DNA from: an uncultured Lachnospiraceae bacterium
GTDB lineage: Bacteria > Bacillota > Clostridia > Lachnospirales > Lachnospiraceae
Assembly (NCBI GenBank): GCA_910584945.1
Contig: CAJUDY010000012.1
Span: 11,823 to 75,822 of the forward strand
Reading direction: 5' to 3'
Length of the DNA: 64,000 nt
Below the pieces are notes generated by a model. It did no database searches. It was not told where the DNA came from and worked only from the letters and a program-made list of their open reading frames with translations. This document shows positions 53,540 to 62,050 of this stretch, one piece after another. Within the stretch, counting starts at the first letter, position 1, and every line of letters starts with the position of its first letter. Made by a program: the position numbers and the translations under genes.

Positions 53540-53974
53540 ATGACGAAAGATGTGATGGTGACGATCTCCGGACTTCATGTAGAGGAAGAAGAGGGGGATA
53601 CCATTGAGATGCTGCACATCGGAGAATATTTTGAACGGAACGGAGCTCATTATATTCTTTATGAGGAACGGCTGGATGGGATCGCGGAACCGGTGAAGAA
53701 CCGGATCAAAATTCGGGACCGCAAAATGGAACTTCAAAAAAGAGGCCCGGTGACCGCGGATATGGTATTCGAGGAAGGAAAATCCCAGAGCAGTACCTAT
53801 GCGATTCCTTACGGAAGTTTTCTGATGGAGACCTACACGAAGAAGGTAGAGTGCCGGGTGGAAGAGGATGAGCTGGAGGCAAAGGCGTTCTATGAGCTGA
53901 GCATCAACGGGGTGCGTTATGCCAGCTGCGAGGTGCGGGTCATGGCGCAGTCCAAAGAGGCGTTCTGCTTATAG
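53540..53974 (+). CDS. DUF1934 (YwiB-like) protein
   Basis: 144 residues, calycin-like beta barrel family. Seen: MTKDVMVTISGLH, HYILYEERLDG, IKIRDRKMELQKRGPVT and SFLMETYTKKVE. Function of the family is not known; widespread in Firmicutes. Confidence 0.85.
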   Translation: MTKDVMVTISGLHVEEEEGDTIEMLHIGEYFERNGAHYILYEERLDGIAEPVKNRIKIRDRKMELQKRGPVTADMVFEEGKSQSSTYAIPYGSFLMETYTKKVECRVEEDELEAKAFYELSINGVRYASCEVRVMAQSKEAFCL

Positions 53975-54000
53975 CGGAATATTGTAAAAGGGAGAGACAA

Positions 54001-54408
54001 ATGAAGAAGGCAAAGACGAAGGAGACACCGAAAATTTCGGAAGAGTGGCTGTACCTGGCGAAGGGGGAGGGCGCGCTGCGCCGTCTCTATGAGTGTCTGA
54101 GAGGGGAAGACCGCTGGAAGGCGGAACTTTGGGAAGACGCAGGCGTGCTGGAGATCGGACTTCCGGATGGGGGCAGCATGGATCTGGAACTTCTGGAGGA
54201 AGAGGCTTTTGACGAAACGCTTCTTGACTTCCAAAGGGAGCAGGGGGCGGACCAGGTCTTCGCGGCGACGTTCATGCAGGAAAATCAGAAAAAGGCGCGG
54301 CAGGTGATGGAAACGCTGGTACTGCAGGCGGGGGGTGTCTTCTGCCGGGACAGCGAAGAATTTCTTCCGAGGATTACACGGGAAAAAGAAGAGGGAGAAG
54401 ATCAATGA
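54001..54408 (+). CDS. Hypothetical acidic protein, 135 residues
   Basis: No family recognised. Very Glu-rich, with an alpha/beta look (ELWEDAGVLEIGLPDGGSMDLELL, QVMETLVLQAGGVF). No signal peptide. Ribosome site GGGAGAG. Ends inside the MATE start (ATGA overlap), so it is coupled to the transporter. Confidence 0.65.
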   Translation: MKKAKTKETPKISEEWLYLAKGEGALRRLYECLRGEDRWKAELWEDAGVLEIGLPDGGSMDLELLEEEAFDETLLDFQREQGADQVFAATFMQENQKKARQVMETLVLQAGGVFCRDSEEFLPRITREKEEGEDQ

Positions 54409-55781
54409 CGGAGACAAAAGAGAATCGGCTGGGCACTCTGCCCATCGAGCGGCTGATCCGCCAGTTTGCGGTTCCAAGTATTATCGCGATGCTGGTGGGG
54501 GCGCTTTATAATATCGTGGATCAGTTTTTTATCGGCAGGAGTATCGGAGAGCTGGGCAATGCGGCCACCAATGTGGCATTTCCGCTGACCACCTCCTGCG
54601 TGGCTATCGCCCTTTTATTTGGCATCGGAGGAGCCTCTTCCTTTAATCTGGCCCTTGGAAGGAAGCAGAAGGAGCAGGCGGTCTACTATATGGGGAATGC
54701 GGCGGTGCTTTTATTCGTCCTTGGAGTGTTGCTCTGTGCGGCGGCGCAGGTCTTTCTGGTTCCCATGCTGAAATTCTTCGGCTCGCCGGACACGGTCCTT
54801 CCGTATGCCATCACATATACGAAGATCACTTCCATCGGATTTCCCTTTTTGATCTATTCCAGCGGAGGCGCTCATCTGGTCCGGGCGGACGGAGATCCCA
54901 GGTATTCTATGCTGTGCAACCTGACCGGGGCGCTGATCAATACGATTCTGGACCCGCTTTTTATCTTTGGGCTGGATATGGGGATGGCGGGAGCCGCCTG
55001 GGCGACCATCATCGGGCAGATCGCGGCGGCGGGCATGATTTTCCGATACATGCTTCACTGCAAGTCGGTGACTCTGGAAAGACGTCATCTGATCATCAAA
55101 GCGGAATACGCGGTACATATCATGTCTCTTGGACTTTCGTCCTTCTTTAATCAGATCGCCATGATGATCGTGCAGATCGTGCTGAACAATTCCCTGACCT
55201 ATTATGGAAGCAGATCGATCTATGGAGAATCTGTCCCTCTGGCCTGCGCGGGCATTATCTCCAAGGTGGCCATGCTGTATTTTTCCGTGGTGATCGGACT
55301 GGCCCAGGGGCTGCAGCCTATCGCGGGATACAATTACGGGGCGAGGCAGTATGACCGGGTAAAAGAGGTGTATTACCGGACCGTGCGGTATGCTTTGACA
55401 ATTTCCTGTACGGCCTTTGTCCTGTTCCAGCTTTTTCCGAGGCAGATCATCGCGGCCTTCGGGGACGGGTCGAAGGAGTATTTTCTTTTTGCGGTGCGGT
55501 ATATCCGGATCTTTCTTTTTATGACGTTTTTAAACGGGATCCAGCCGGTGACCGCCACGTTCTTTACGGCCATCGGGAAGCCGGTGAAGGGGGTTTTCTT
55601 GTCGCTGACCAGGCAGATTTTGTTTTTGCTGCCGCTGATTGTGGTGTTTCCGATTTTCTTTGGGATTGACGGGATTATGTATGCGGGGCCGATCGCGGAT
55701 CTGGCGGCGGGAGCGGCGGCCATTGGGATGATTGCTTTTGAAATGTCACAGATTACGAAGTTTCAGGCAGAGGGAGTGTAA
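54405..55781 (+). CDS. MATE-family efflux transporter
   Basis: 458 residues, 12 membrane segments, MATE repeats with IVDQFFIGRSIGELGNAATNV, GIGGASSFNLALGRKQKEQA and GLQPIAGYNYGARQYDRV. Exports drugs or metabolites with a sodium or proton gradient. Substrate unknown. Confidence 0.93.
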   Translation: MTETKENRLGTLPIERLIRQFAVPSIIAMLVGALYNIVDQFFIGRSIGELGNAATNVAFPLTTSCVAIALLFGIGGASSFNLALGRKQKEQAVYYMGNAAVLLFVLGVLLCAAAQVFLVPMLKFFGSPDTVLPYAITYTKITSIGFPFLIYSSGGAHLVRADGDPRYSMLCNLTGALINTILDPLFIFGLDMGMAGAAWATIIGQIAAAGMIFRYMLHCKSVTLERRHLIIKAEYAVHIMSLGLSSFFNQIAMMIVQIVLNNSLTYYGSRSIYGESVPLACAGIISKVAMLYFSVVIGLAQGLQPIAGYNYGARQYDRVKEVYYRTVRYALTISCTAFVLFQLFPRQIIAAFGDGSKEYFLFAVRYIRIFLFMTFLNGIQPVTATFFTAIGKPVKGVFLSLTRQILFLLPLIVVFPIFFGIDGIMYAGPIADLAAGAAAIGMIAFEMSQITKFQAEGV

Positions 55782-55782
55782 A

Positions 55783-57606
55783 TTGGATAAATATAAAGTA
55801 CTGAAGGAGTATTTTGGATATGACGGGTTCCGGGACGGGCAGGAGGAGTTGATTGACGGGATTCTGGACGGGCGGGATGTGTTGGGGATTATGCCTACGG
55901 GGGCGGGGAAGTCGATCTGTTATCAGGTTCCGGCGCTGCTTTTACCGGGGATTACGGTGGTGATTTCTCCGCTGATCTCACTGATGAAGGATCAGGTGCG
56001 GGCGCTGAATGAGGCGGGGGTTCATGCGGCCTATATCAACAGTTCGCTCTCAGAGGCGCAGATCGAGAAGGCCATGTATCTGGCGGGGCAGGGGCGCTAC
56101 AAGATCATCTATGTGGCGCCGGAGCGGCTTTTGAGCGGGCTTTTTCAGGACTTTCTAAGCCGGGTGACGATCAGCATGGTGACGGTGGACGAGGCCCACT
56201 GTATCTCTCAGTGGGGGCAGGACTTCCGACCCAGCTATCTGAATATCGTACATATGATCGCCGGAATGCGTAAGAGGCCGGTGGTCAGCGCTTTCACGGC
56301 GACAGCCACGGAGGAGGTCAAAAATGATATCCTCTGTGTGCTGGGACTCCAGAATCCTAAAGTGCTGGTGACAGGCTTTGACCGGGAGAATCTGTACTTT
56401 GAAGTGCGCAGAAGCGCCCGCAAAGATCAGGAAATCCTGCAGTATGTGAAAGAACATGGTAGGGAGAGCGGGATTATTTACTGCGCTACCAGAAAGAATG
56501 TGGAGGCGGTCTGCACGGTTCTACAGGAAGAGGGCGTCCCGGCGGTCCGCTATCACGCAGGGCTTTCCCCGGAGGAACGCAGGCGGAATCAGGATCTCTT
56601 TATCTTCGACGAGTGTCCGGTGATGGTGGCGACCAACGCCTTCGGCATGGGGATTGACAAGTCCAATGTCCGCTATGTGCTCCACTACAATATGCCCCAA
56701 AGCATGGAGAATTATTATCAGGAGGCGGGGCGTGCCGGAAGAGACGGAGAGCGGGCGGAGTGTGTTCTGTTCTATTCGCCCCAGGATGTGCGGATCAATC
56801 AGTTCCTTCTGGAGGAGAAGGAATTCCGGGAGGAGATGACCGGGGAGGAGATCGAGGCGGTCCGGGAGCGGGACGCCCAGCGGCTGAAGCGGATGACCTT
56901 CTACGGCACCACCAGGGACTGCCTGCGGGGTTACATCCTGCGCTACTTTGGAGAGAAGACGAAAAGACGGTGCGAAAACTGCTCCAACTGTCTCTATGAA
57001 TATCTGGAAGAAGACGTGACGGAAATCTGTCAGAAAGTGATTCAGGGGATTCAGGAAGCAAGGAGAGGCTACGGGGCCGGGACTATCGCCGGCGCCCTGC
57101 ACGGGAGTAAGAGCGAGAAGATCAGAGGCTATGGCCTGGATCGGATTCCCTCCTACGGGCGTCTGTCGGAAGTGCCGGAGTATCGCTTGAAGGAGATCAT
57201 CGGGGAACTGGTGCTTCGAGGAATCCTAAGAAGCACCGATGATAAGTACGCAATCTTAAGCCTGACGGAAGACGCGGAACAAGTATTGAGCGGGAATGCT
57301 GCTGTGGTTATGAAATTCTCGAAACCAGCCGGGAAGAAAGCGGCGGAACCGAAGAAAAAGAAGCCGGCGTCGGGGGATCTGGACGCGGCCGGCTGGCAGC
57401 TCTTCGAGCGTCTTCGGGAGCTTCGGATGCAGATCGCCCGGCAGGAGAAGGTGCCGCCCTATATCGTCTTTACGGATAAGACGCTGGTGGACATGTGCGT
57501 CAAAAAGCCCCGGAGCCGGGCGCAGATGCTGGACGTGTCCGGCGTCGGGGCGGCGAAGTACGAGAAGTACGGGGAGCGGTTTCTGGACTGTATCAAAGAA
57601 GCTTAA
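55783..57606 (+). CDS. recQ: ATP-dependent DNA helicase RecQ
   Basis: 607 residues from a TTG start at 55783 (LDKYKVLKEYFGYDGFRDGQE), chosen because GGGAG lies six bases upstream and it follows the MATE stop by one base. Helicase motifs: GAGKSICYQVPALL, DEAH, QAAG-type motif QEAGRAGRDG; then zinc-binding Cys cluster (CENCSNC), RQC winged helix and a C-terminal HRDC domain (VPPYIVFTDKTLVDM). Unwinds recombination intermediates. The stop borders a region of broken genes. Confidence 0.94.
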   Translation: MDKYKVLKEYFGYDGFRDGQEELIDGILDGRDVLGIMPTGAGKSICYQVPALLLPGITVVISPLISLMKDQVRALNEAGVHAAYINSSLSEAQIEKAMYLAGQGRYKIIYVAPERLLSGLFQDFLSRVTISMVTVDEAHCISQWGQDFRPSYLNIVHMIAGMRKRPVVSAFTATATEEVKNDILCVLGLQNPKVLVTGFDRENLYFEVRRSARKDQEILQYVKEHGRESGIIYCATRKNVEAVCTVLQEEGVPAVRYHAGLSPEERRRNQDLFIFDECPVMVATNAFGMGIDKSNVRYVLHYNMPQSMENYYQEAGRAGRDGERAECVLFYSPQDVRINQFLLEEKEFREEMTGEEIEAVRERDAQRLKRMTFYGTTRDCLRGYILRYFGEKTKRRCENCSNCLYEYLEEDVTEICQKVIQGIQEARRGYGAGTIAGALHGSKSEKIRGYGLDRIPSYGRLSEVPEYRLKEIIGELVLRGILRSTDDKYAILSLTEDAEQVLSGNAAVVMKFSKPAGKKAAEPKKKKPASGDLDAAGWQLFERLRELRMQIARQEKVPPYIVFTDKTLVDMCVKKPRSRAQMLDVSGVGAAKYEKYGERFLDCIKEA

Positions 57607-57794
57607 CGCCGTTTCGGCTCCTGGTTCTCATTGTTCCAGCACCAGTGGGACATCAGGAGCTGTTCCAGCTTCCCGGCGTCTTTGGCTTTGATGGCCTCCA
57701 GGATCTGCGTACGACTGGTGCCGATTTCTTCAATGAGAGCCGCTTCGTCAATTTTCTCACCTTTTGTCAATTCTCCGTATTTTATCTTTTCAAT
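57603..57794 (-). pseudogene. GntR/FCD-family regulator remnant with internal deletion
   Basis: Minus strand reads IKYGELTKGEKIDEAALIEEI then GTSRTQ, the GntR wing-helix pattern, and runs straight into ILEAIKAKDAGKLEQLLMSHW, the last helix of an FCD ligand domain, then a stop. The 350-450 bases that normally lie between are gone, and no start codon remains. Its end overlaps the recQ stop. Confidence 0.8.
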
Positions 57795-57798
57795 AAAT

Positions 57799-57984
57799 GG
57801 AAAAGTTAAAGGCTATCTGTCTGTGGAGATGGTCACCATTCCTCAGGTGGCAGAGGATGTGTTTCTGGCGGCCCATGGTACGACGCCCGTCTATGCAATG
57901 CCTACAGGCAGAGAGATTGCAAAAAGCGAGCAGATCATTGCGTATGTCAAAGAGATACTCGCCGGAACAAAGGAGGAGTACTGA
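57799..57984 (+). pseudogene. C-terminal fragment of a 2-oxoacid:ferredoxin oxidoreductase alpha subunit
   Basis: Sixty-one codons: GKVKGYLSVEM, VAEDVFLAAHGTTPVYAMP and a helical tail ending EEY before TGA. This matches the end of KorA/VorB-type alpha subunits. The upstream 300-plus codons are missing and the fragment joins the GntR remnant directly. Confidence 0.78.
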
Positions 57985-57986
57985 TT

Positions 57987-58230
57987 ATGGCAATGACGAA
58001 GAAAAAACCGAAGCTTCTGACAGAAAGCCACGGATTCTGTCCTGGCTGCGGACATGGGATTGCGCTCCGGCTGGTCACAGAAGTACTGGAAGAAAATGAA
58101 CATGAAGCAGGATGACGTGATCTGCGCACTTGCGGAGGGGTGCTGCTGTCTGGCGAACAATGCGCTTCGGATCGACCGGCTTGGCTGCCCGCACGGACGT
58201 GCGGCAGCAGGCGCTTCCGGGATTATGCAA
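57987..58230 (+). pseudogene. Frameshifted N-terminal fragment of the matching beta subunit
   Basis: Starts ATG GCA ATG two bases after the alpha stop. Thiamine diphosphate motif FCPGCGHGIALRLVTEVLEE is intact, then the frame shifts near 58100 and homology resumes in another frame (DDVICALAEGCCCLANNALR, GCPHGRAAAGASGI). The remaining two thirds of the gene are absent. Confidence 0.78.
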
Positions 58231-58247
58231 GGAGAAGGTATGAAAAT

Positions 58248-58346
58248 ACAGGCCGGATCGGAGAAAATACGGACGAGATTTTTGCGGAGCTTGGTTACAC
58301 TTCGGAAGAAATCGCACGTATGAAAGAAGAAAAAGCGATCCGATAA
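58248..58346 (+). pseudogene. C-terminal fragment of a CaiB/BaiF (class III) CoA-transferase
   Basis: TGRIGENTDEIFAELGYTSEE then IARMKEEKAIR and a stop, in the third frame relative to the beta-subunit fragment. Class III CoA-transferases end with a GEHTDEVLxELGYSxEEIxxLR-like helix. All earlier parts are missing. Confidence 0.75.
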
Positions 58347-58350
58347 TTTG

Positions 58351-58396
58351 AAGCAGAGGAGTTGTGTTTTTTATCATAACTCCTCTGCTTTTTTAC
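58351..58396 (+). terminator. Terminator after the gene remnants
   Basis: AAGCAGAGGAGTT / AACTCCTCTGCTT 13-bp stem, 14-base loop, then a T run. Still well preserved, as expected for the end of the lost operon. Confidence 0.9.
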
Positions 58397-58406
58397 AAAA
58401 AAAGAC

Positions 58407-58435
58407 TTGACACAGATAGATTCTCGATCTATTAT
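58407..58435 (+). promoter_or_regulatory. Promoter of the padR-SEDS operon
   Basis: TTGACA at 58407-58412, 17-base spacer, TATTAT at 58430-58435. Confidence 0.75.
58416..58432. promoter_or_regulatory. Operator palindrome 1, within the promoter
   Basis: ATAGAT-TCTCG-ATCTAT inverted repeat filling the spacer and touching the -10. Good place for repression by the PadR protein encoded next. Confidence 0.55.
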
Positions 58436-58442
58436 ATAGGTA

Positions 58443-58456
58443 ATCTATATATAGAT
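58443..58456. promoter_or_regulatory. Operator palindrome 2, at the start site
   Basis: Perfect 14-bp palindrome ATCTATATATAGAT just past the -10, sharing ATCTAT/ATAGAT half-sites with palindrome 1. Confidence 0.55.
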
Positions 58457-58478
58457 GATCTACATAAGGAGGTGCAAG

Positions 58479-58814
58479 ATGGCAATAGACAAAGCTTTGG
58501 TATCGGGAAGTATTGCGATGATGATATTGAACCTGCTTTCCGAGAAGGACATGTACGGCTATGAGATGATCGATACCCTGCGGAAGCGTTCCCAAAATGT
58601 GTTCGAGCTGAAGGCGGGGACTCTGTATCCGCTGCTCCACGGTCTGGAGGACAAGCGGTTCCTCATTTCCTATGAGCAGGAAGTGGTGGGCAAGGTGCGG
58701 AAGTACTATCAGATCACAAAGGACGGAAGGAAACATCTGGAAGAGAAGAAGTCTCAGTGGCAGGAATATTCCAGAGCGGTGATGAACGTGTTGGCGCTGG
58801 GGGTGGAAGGATGA
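58479..58814 (+). CDS. PadR-family transcription regulator
   Basis: 111 residues from ATG 58479, with AAGGAGGTG upstream. Winged helix with LLSEKDMYGYEMIDTL and the PadR block FELKAGTLYPLLHGLE, then a C-terminal dimerisation helix. Likely binds its own promoter palindromes. Overlaps the SEDS gene start by four bases. Small PadR proteins of this type often control a coupled membrane protein. Confidence 0.93.
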   Translation: MAIDKALVSGSIAMMILNLLSEKDMYGYEMIDTLRKRSQNVFELKAGTLYPLLHGLEDKRFLISYEQEVVGKVRKYYQITKDGRKHLEEKKSQWQEYSRAVMNVLALGVEG

Positions 58815-60199
58815 GGATGGAGGAATATCTGAACACGGTGACGGAACAGATCCGATGTGTTAGAGTAAGAGAGATTATCAGCGAGGAACTTAAAGATCAT
58901 ATTCTGGACCAGGCGAAGGCTTACGAGGAAGAGGGGATGTTCGAGGAGGACGCCATGGAAAAGGCCGTCCAGGACATGGGAGACCCGGTGGAGACGGGGG
59001 TATCCCTGGACCGAATTCACCGGCCGCAGATCTCCGCGGGGCTTCTGGTGCTGATCGGGCTGATTAGTCTCTTCAGCATCGCTCTTCATGCGCTGCTGGG
59101 AGCCAATACCCAGGAGGTGGACGGAGCGGGTTACTGGTATCTTCGGCACCACATTCAGTATATCCTGCTGGGGTATGCGTTGATGCTTGTGATCTACCGG
59201 CTGGATTACAGTCTTCTGTCCAAATGTGCCAGACGGGCGGCAGCGGCTTTTCTGCTCCTGATCATCCTGGGCGCCAGGTACTCGCTGGTGACGATCAACG
59301 GAGCGGGGCTTTATATCAGGCTCGGGCCGGTCTATCTGTTCACGCCCACTGTGATGATTTTGTTTGTGCCTCTCTACGGCGGGCTTCTCTACGCTTACCG
59401 GGGGCAGGGATACTTCGGAATCATAAAATCGCTTCTGTGGGCCTTTGCAGCCGGGTGGCTGACTTTCCGCATTCCGTCCATCTGCCAGGCAACGGTCCTC
59501 TGGACCACCTGCATCGTCCTGACGATGTTCGCGGTGGTGAAAGGCTGGTACCGGGTATGCAGACGATGGGCGGTGATCGGTCTGGGGGCGTTATTTCTGG
59601 CACCGGTATGGTTCTGGTTCGGCGCCGTCATATTCGGCCGTCTGGCCGCCTATCAGACGGCGCGGCTTCGGGCCTTTTTCACCGGCAGTTCCAGCGGGGA
59701 TTATTTCACGGACTACTTAAGAGAGATCCTTGTTTCCAGCCGGCCGTTCATGGGAACATCGGAAAACCTGGCAGCTCTGGGAAAACTTCCGGGCTTTAAT
59801 AACGACTATATCTTCGTAAGCCTGATTGCGTCTTACGGGGTGCTTGCCGGAATTCTGGTGGTTGTGCTACTTTTGCTTCTGGTGATGAAGATCTTCCGGA
59901 TATCGCTGGAACAGAAAAATCAGCTGGGCATGATTCTGGGCTTAGGCTGCGGGATCGTCTATCTTCTGCAGCTTGGGATGAGCATCGCCATGCCTCTGGG
60001 GTTGATTCCGTCCACGGCCGTGATCATGCCGTTCTTCTCTTCAGGAGGGAGCGGGATCGTGGTGGCCTACATTTTGTTGGGACTGGTGCTCAGCGTGTAT
60101 CGCTACAAGAACATTCTGCCGACAAAGACCTGGAAGGAGAGGGAACGCGGACGCCTGGGGAAGCGCCTGTTCTCCGCGTGGCAGTCACGGGCAACCTAA
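58811..60199 (+). CDS. SEDS (FtsW/RodA/SpoVE) protein with N-terminal permease-prefix domain
   Basis: 462 residues. Residues 1 to about 75 are a soluble helical prefix (EEYLNTVTEQIRCVRVREI, MEKAVQDMGDPVETG) known from membrane proteins paired with PadR regulators. Then about ten helices of the SEDS fold, with LYIRLGPVYLFTPTVMIL and the periplasmic loop LPGFNNDYIFVSLIASYG, where Asp332 matches the catalytic Asp of RodA/FtsW (TDFIF). End block FFSSGGSGIVVAYILLGL is typical. I infer a regulated peptidoglycan glycosyltransferase. No cognate class B PBP gene is adjacent. Confidence 0.88.
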   Translation: MRMEEYLNTVTEQIRCVRVREIISEELKDHILDQAKAYEEEGMFEEDAMEKAVQDMGDPVETGVSLDRIHRPQISAGLLVLIGLISLFSIALHALLGANTQEVDGAGYWYLRHHIQYILLGYALMLVIYRLDYSLLSKCARRAAAAFLLLIILGARYSLVTINGAGLYIRLGPVYLFTPTVMILFVPLYGGLLYAYRGQGYFGIIKSLLWAFAAGWLTFRIPSICQATVLWTTCIVLTMFAVVKGWYRVCRRWAVIGLGALFLAPVWFWFGAVIFGRLAAYQTARLRAFFTGSSSGDYFTDYLREILVSSRPFMGTSENLAALGKLPGFNNDYIFVSLIASYGVLAGILVVVLLLLLVMKIFRISLEQKNQLGMILGLGCGIVYLLQLGMSIAMPLGLIPSTAVIMPFFSSGGSGIVVAYILLGLVLSVYRYKNILPTKTWKERERGRLGKRLFSAWQSRAT

Positions 60200-60207
60200 G
60201 ACGTAAA

Positions 60208-60265
60208 AAGAGAAGAAAAAACCGCAGGAGTGTGGGACGCCACATCCTCTGCGGTTTTTCTTCTA
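60208..60265. terminator. Bidirectional terminator between the SEDS gene and asrC
   Basis: Near-perfect long stem (AAAAAACCGCAGGA...TGTGG / CCACA...TCCTCTGCGGTTTTT) with GACG loop, flanked by A and T runs; it suits both converging units. Confidence 0.92.
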
Positions 60266-60275
60266 CCATGATTTT

Positions 60276-61247
60276 TTAATCAAAGTGAATGCCGCTCCAG
60301 TAGACGCATTCTTTGATCTTTGTCTCCGGCAGCAGCTCGACTCCTTCCAGAGCCCACTTTTTGTATTCTGCAAAGCCGGTCCGATCAATGATGTAGCCGA
60401 TGTGCTCTTTGCCCCCGGGAGCATTGGGGTTGATGTATTCTTTCACATAGCGATACGTATTCAAGATGATTTTCACAATGGAGTTCTCATCCGTCCAGAT
60501 CAGAAAGTCTTCTCCAAGACGGGGGTTTCTCTTGCCGGTCCGTCCCATAAGCGTCAGTTTATAGTATTTTTTCGGACTTCTGGTGAAAGCCCTGGTGGGG
60601 CATTTGGTCACACAAACCCCGCAGCCGATACACTTTTCTTCGTCTCTTACGACTTTGTAGTTCTTAAGCCGGAGGGCGTCCACGGACAGACTTTTGCAGC
60701 CCTTGATACAGGCCTGGCAGGCCACGCAGCGGCTGGGATCATACTGAGGCATGGTCATACCGATGATGCCGAAATCGTGCATCCGGACTTTGGCGCAGTC
60801 GTTGGGGCATCCGGTGAAGGCGATCTTAAAGTGCAGATCGTTGGGGAAGACGGCCTTCTCCACCTGTTTGGCAAAGGCAGCCGTGTTGTAGTTGGCAAAA
60901 GGACAGACGTTGTTGCCGATGCAGGCGCTGACATTGCGGGTGCCGGAGGCGGGATAGCCGGAACCCGGGTCCGTCTGGTTGATGTCCAGAAGTTCGATGA
61001 TCGGCTGGAGCATCTCATTGATCTCGTCCATGTCCTTCAACTTTATGCCCTCGATCTCAAACCCCTGACGGGTGGTCAGGTGTACGACGCCGTTGCCGTA
61101 TTTCTCCGCGATCTCCTGCACCATACCCAGAATCTCAGACTTTAAATAGCCGCCGGGAACACGGATGCGGGCCGCGCTCTCTCCGCGGACTTTGCTGATT
61201 CGGTACGCGTTTTTTTTCGCCTTTTTTGTATTGATATCCAAACCCAT
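60276..61247 (-). CDS. asrC: Anaerobic sulfite reductase subunit C
   Basis: 323 residues from ATG 61247 (MGLDINTKKAKKNAYRISKV). Siroheme-[4Fe-4S] site with SACIGNNVCPFANYN and TGCPNDCAKVRMHDFGIIG; between them and the end lie two ferredoxin clusters, CVACQACIKGCK and CIGCGVCVTKCP. Catalyses six-electron reduction of sulfite to sulfide. GGAGGTG upstream. Last gene of asrABC. Confidence 0.96.
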   Translation of the reverse strand: MGLDINTKKAKKNAYRISKVRGESAARIRVPGGYLKSEILGMVQEIAEKYGNGVVHLTTRQGFEIEGIKLKDMDEINEMLQPIIELLDINQTDPGSGYPASGTRNVSACIGNNVCPFANYNTAAFAKQVEKAVFPNDLHFKIAFTGCPNDCAKVRMHDFGIIGMTMPQYDPSRCVACQACIKGCKSLSVDALRLKNYKVVRDEEKCIGCGVCVTKCPTRAFTRSPKKYYKLTLMGRTGKRNPRLGEDFLIWTDENSIVKIILNTYRYVKEYINPNAPGGKEHIGYIIDRTGFAEYKKWALEGVELLPETKIKECVYWSGIHFD

Positions 61248-61258
61248 GGTGTCACCTC

Positions 61259-62050
61259 CTAATCGATGAGATTTTTGCCTTCTGTATAGTTGAATACCGG
61301 TCCGTCCAGACAGATATAGGTGGAATCCATCTTGCAGTGGCCGCATTTGCCGAGGCCGCAGCACATCTTGCGCTCATGAGAAATCCAGATGTTTTCTTCC
61401 GGAACGCCCAGCTTTAGGATCTCCAGGATCGTGAAATTGATCATGATCGGAGGTCCCACGGTAATAAACGCGGTATTGTTAAGGTCCGTAACCGGCAGAT
61501 CGGGGATGTATCTGGTGACCATGCCGGTCAGCCCCTGATAATCTTCGGGGGCTGCGTCCACGGTCTTTATCACCTTAAGATTCTGCCCCCACTTTTCAAA
61601 ATCCTGTCGGAACAAAATGTTCTTCGGAGACTTGAAGCCGGCGATCAGGGTGGTGCTCACCGCTTCCTCCGGGTGATCGGAGAAATAATCCACGATGCCC
61701 TTGACCGGGGACAGCCCGGTTCCGCCGGCAATGATGAAGATTTCCTTACCCCGATAGTTCTGGATGTCAAAGCCGTTGCCGTAGGGGCCGCGCATGAGCA
61801 GCGTGCCTCCCTCATAGTTTTCAAAAATCTGATCGGTGACCTTTCCCACCTTTCGAATGGTCAGATCCACCGTATCGGGGCCGATTCCGCTGACGGAGAT
61901 GGGGGCTTCTCCGTACTTGGGGATGGATATTTCGAAAAACTGTCCGGGCTTTACGTCTCCCTCAAAGCTCATGCGGAAGGTATATTCGATGTCGGTATGC
62001 CGGATAATTTCTTTTACCCTGGAAGGGAATGGGATGTATGCGTTGCTCAT
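61259..62050 (-). CDS. asrB: Anaerobic sulfite reductase subunit B
   Basis: 263 residues. Ferredoxin-NADP reductase-like: FAD-binding barrel (FEISIPKYGEAPISVSGIG), NAD site GGTGLSPVKGIVDY, and a C-terminal [2Fe-2S] cysteine cluster CCGLGKCGHC..C. Passes electrons from NAD(P)H to AsrA and AsrC. Overlaps asrA by four bases. Confidence 0.95.
   Translation of the reverse strand: MSNAYIPFPSRVKEIIRHTDIEYTFRMSFEGDVKPGQFFEISIPKYGEAPISVSGIGPDTVDLTIRKVGKVTDQIFENYEGGTLLMRGPYGNGFDIQNYRGKEIFIIAGGTGLSPVKGIVDYFSDHPEEAVSTTLIAGFKSPKNILFRQDFEKWGQNLKVIKTVDAAPEDYQGLTGMVTRYIPDLPVTDLNNTAFITVGPPIMINFTILEILKLGVPEENIWISHERKMCCGLGKCGHCKMDSTYICLDGPVFNYTEGKNLID

Noticed and set aside
57631..57984. 117-codon frame as one intact gene
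   Set aside because: Only the last 61 codons resemble a protein; the first half is the antisense of the GntR remnant.
60236..60252. CATCCTCTGC as a second copy of the 40.3-kb element
   Set aside because: Only ten bases match and they belong to the perfect stem of a bidirectional terminator.
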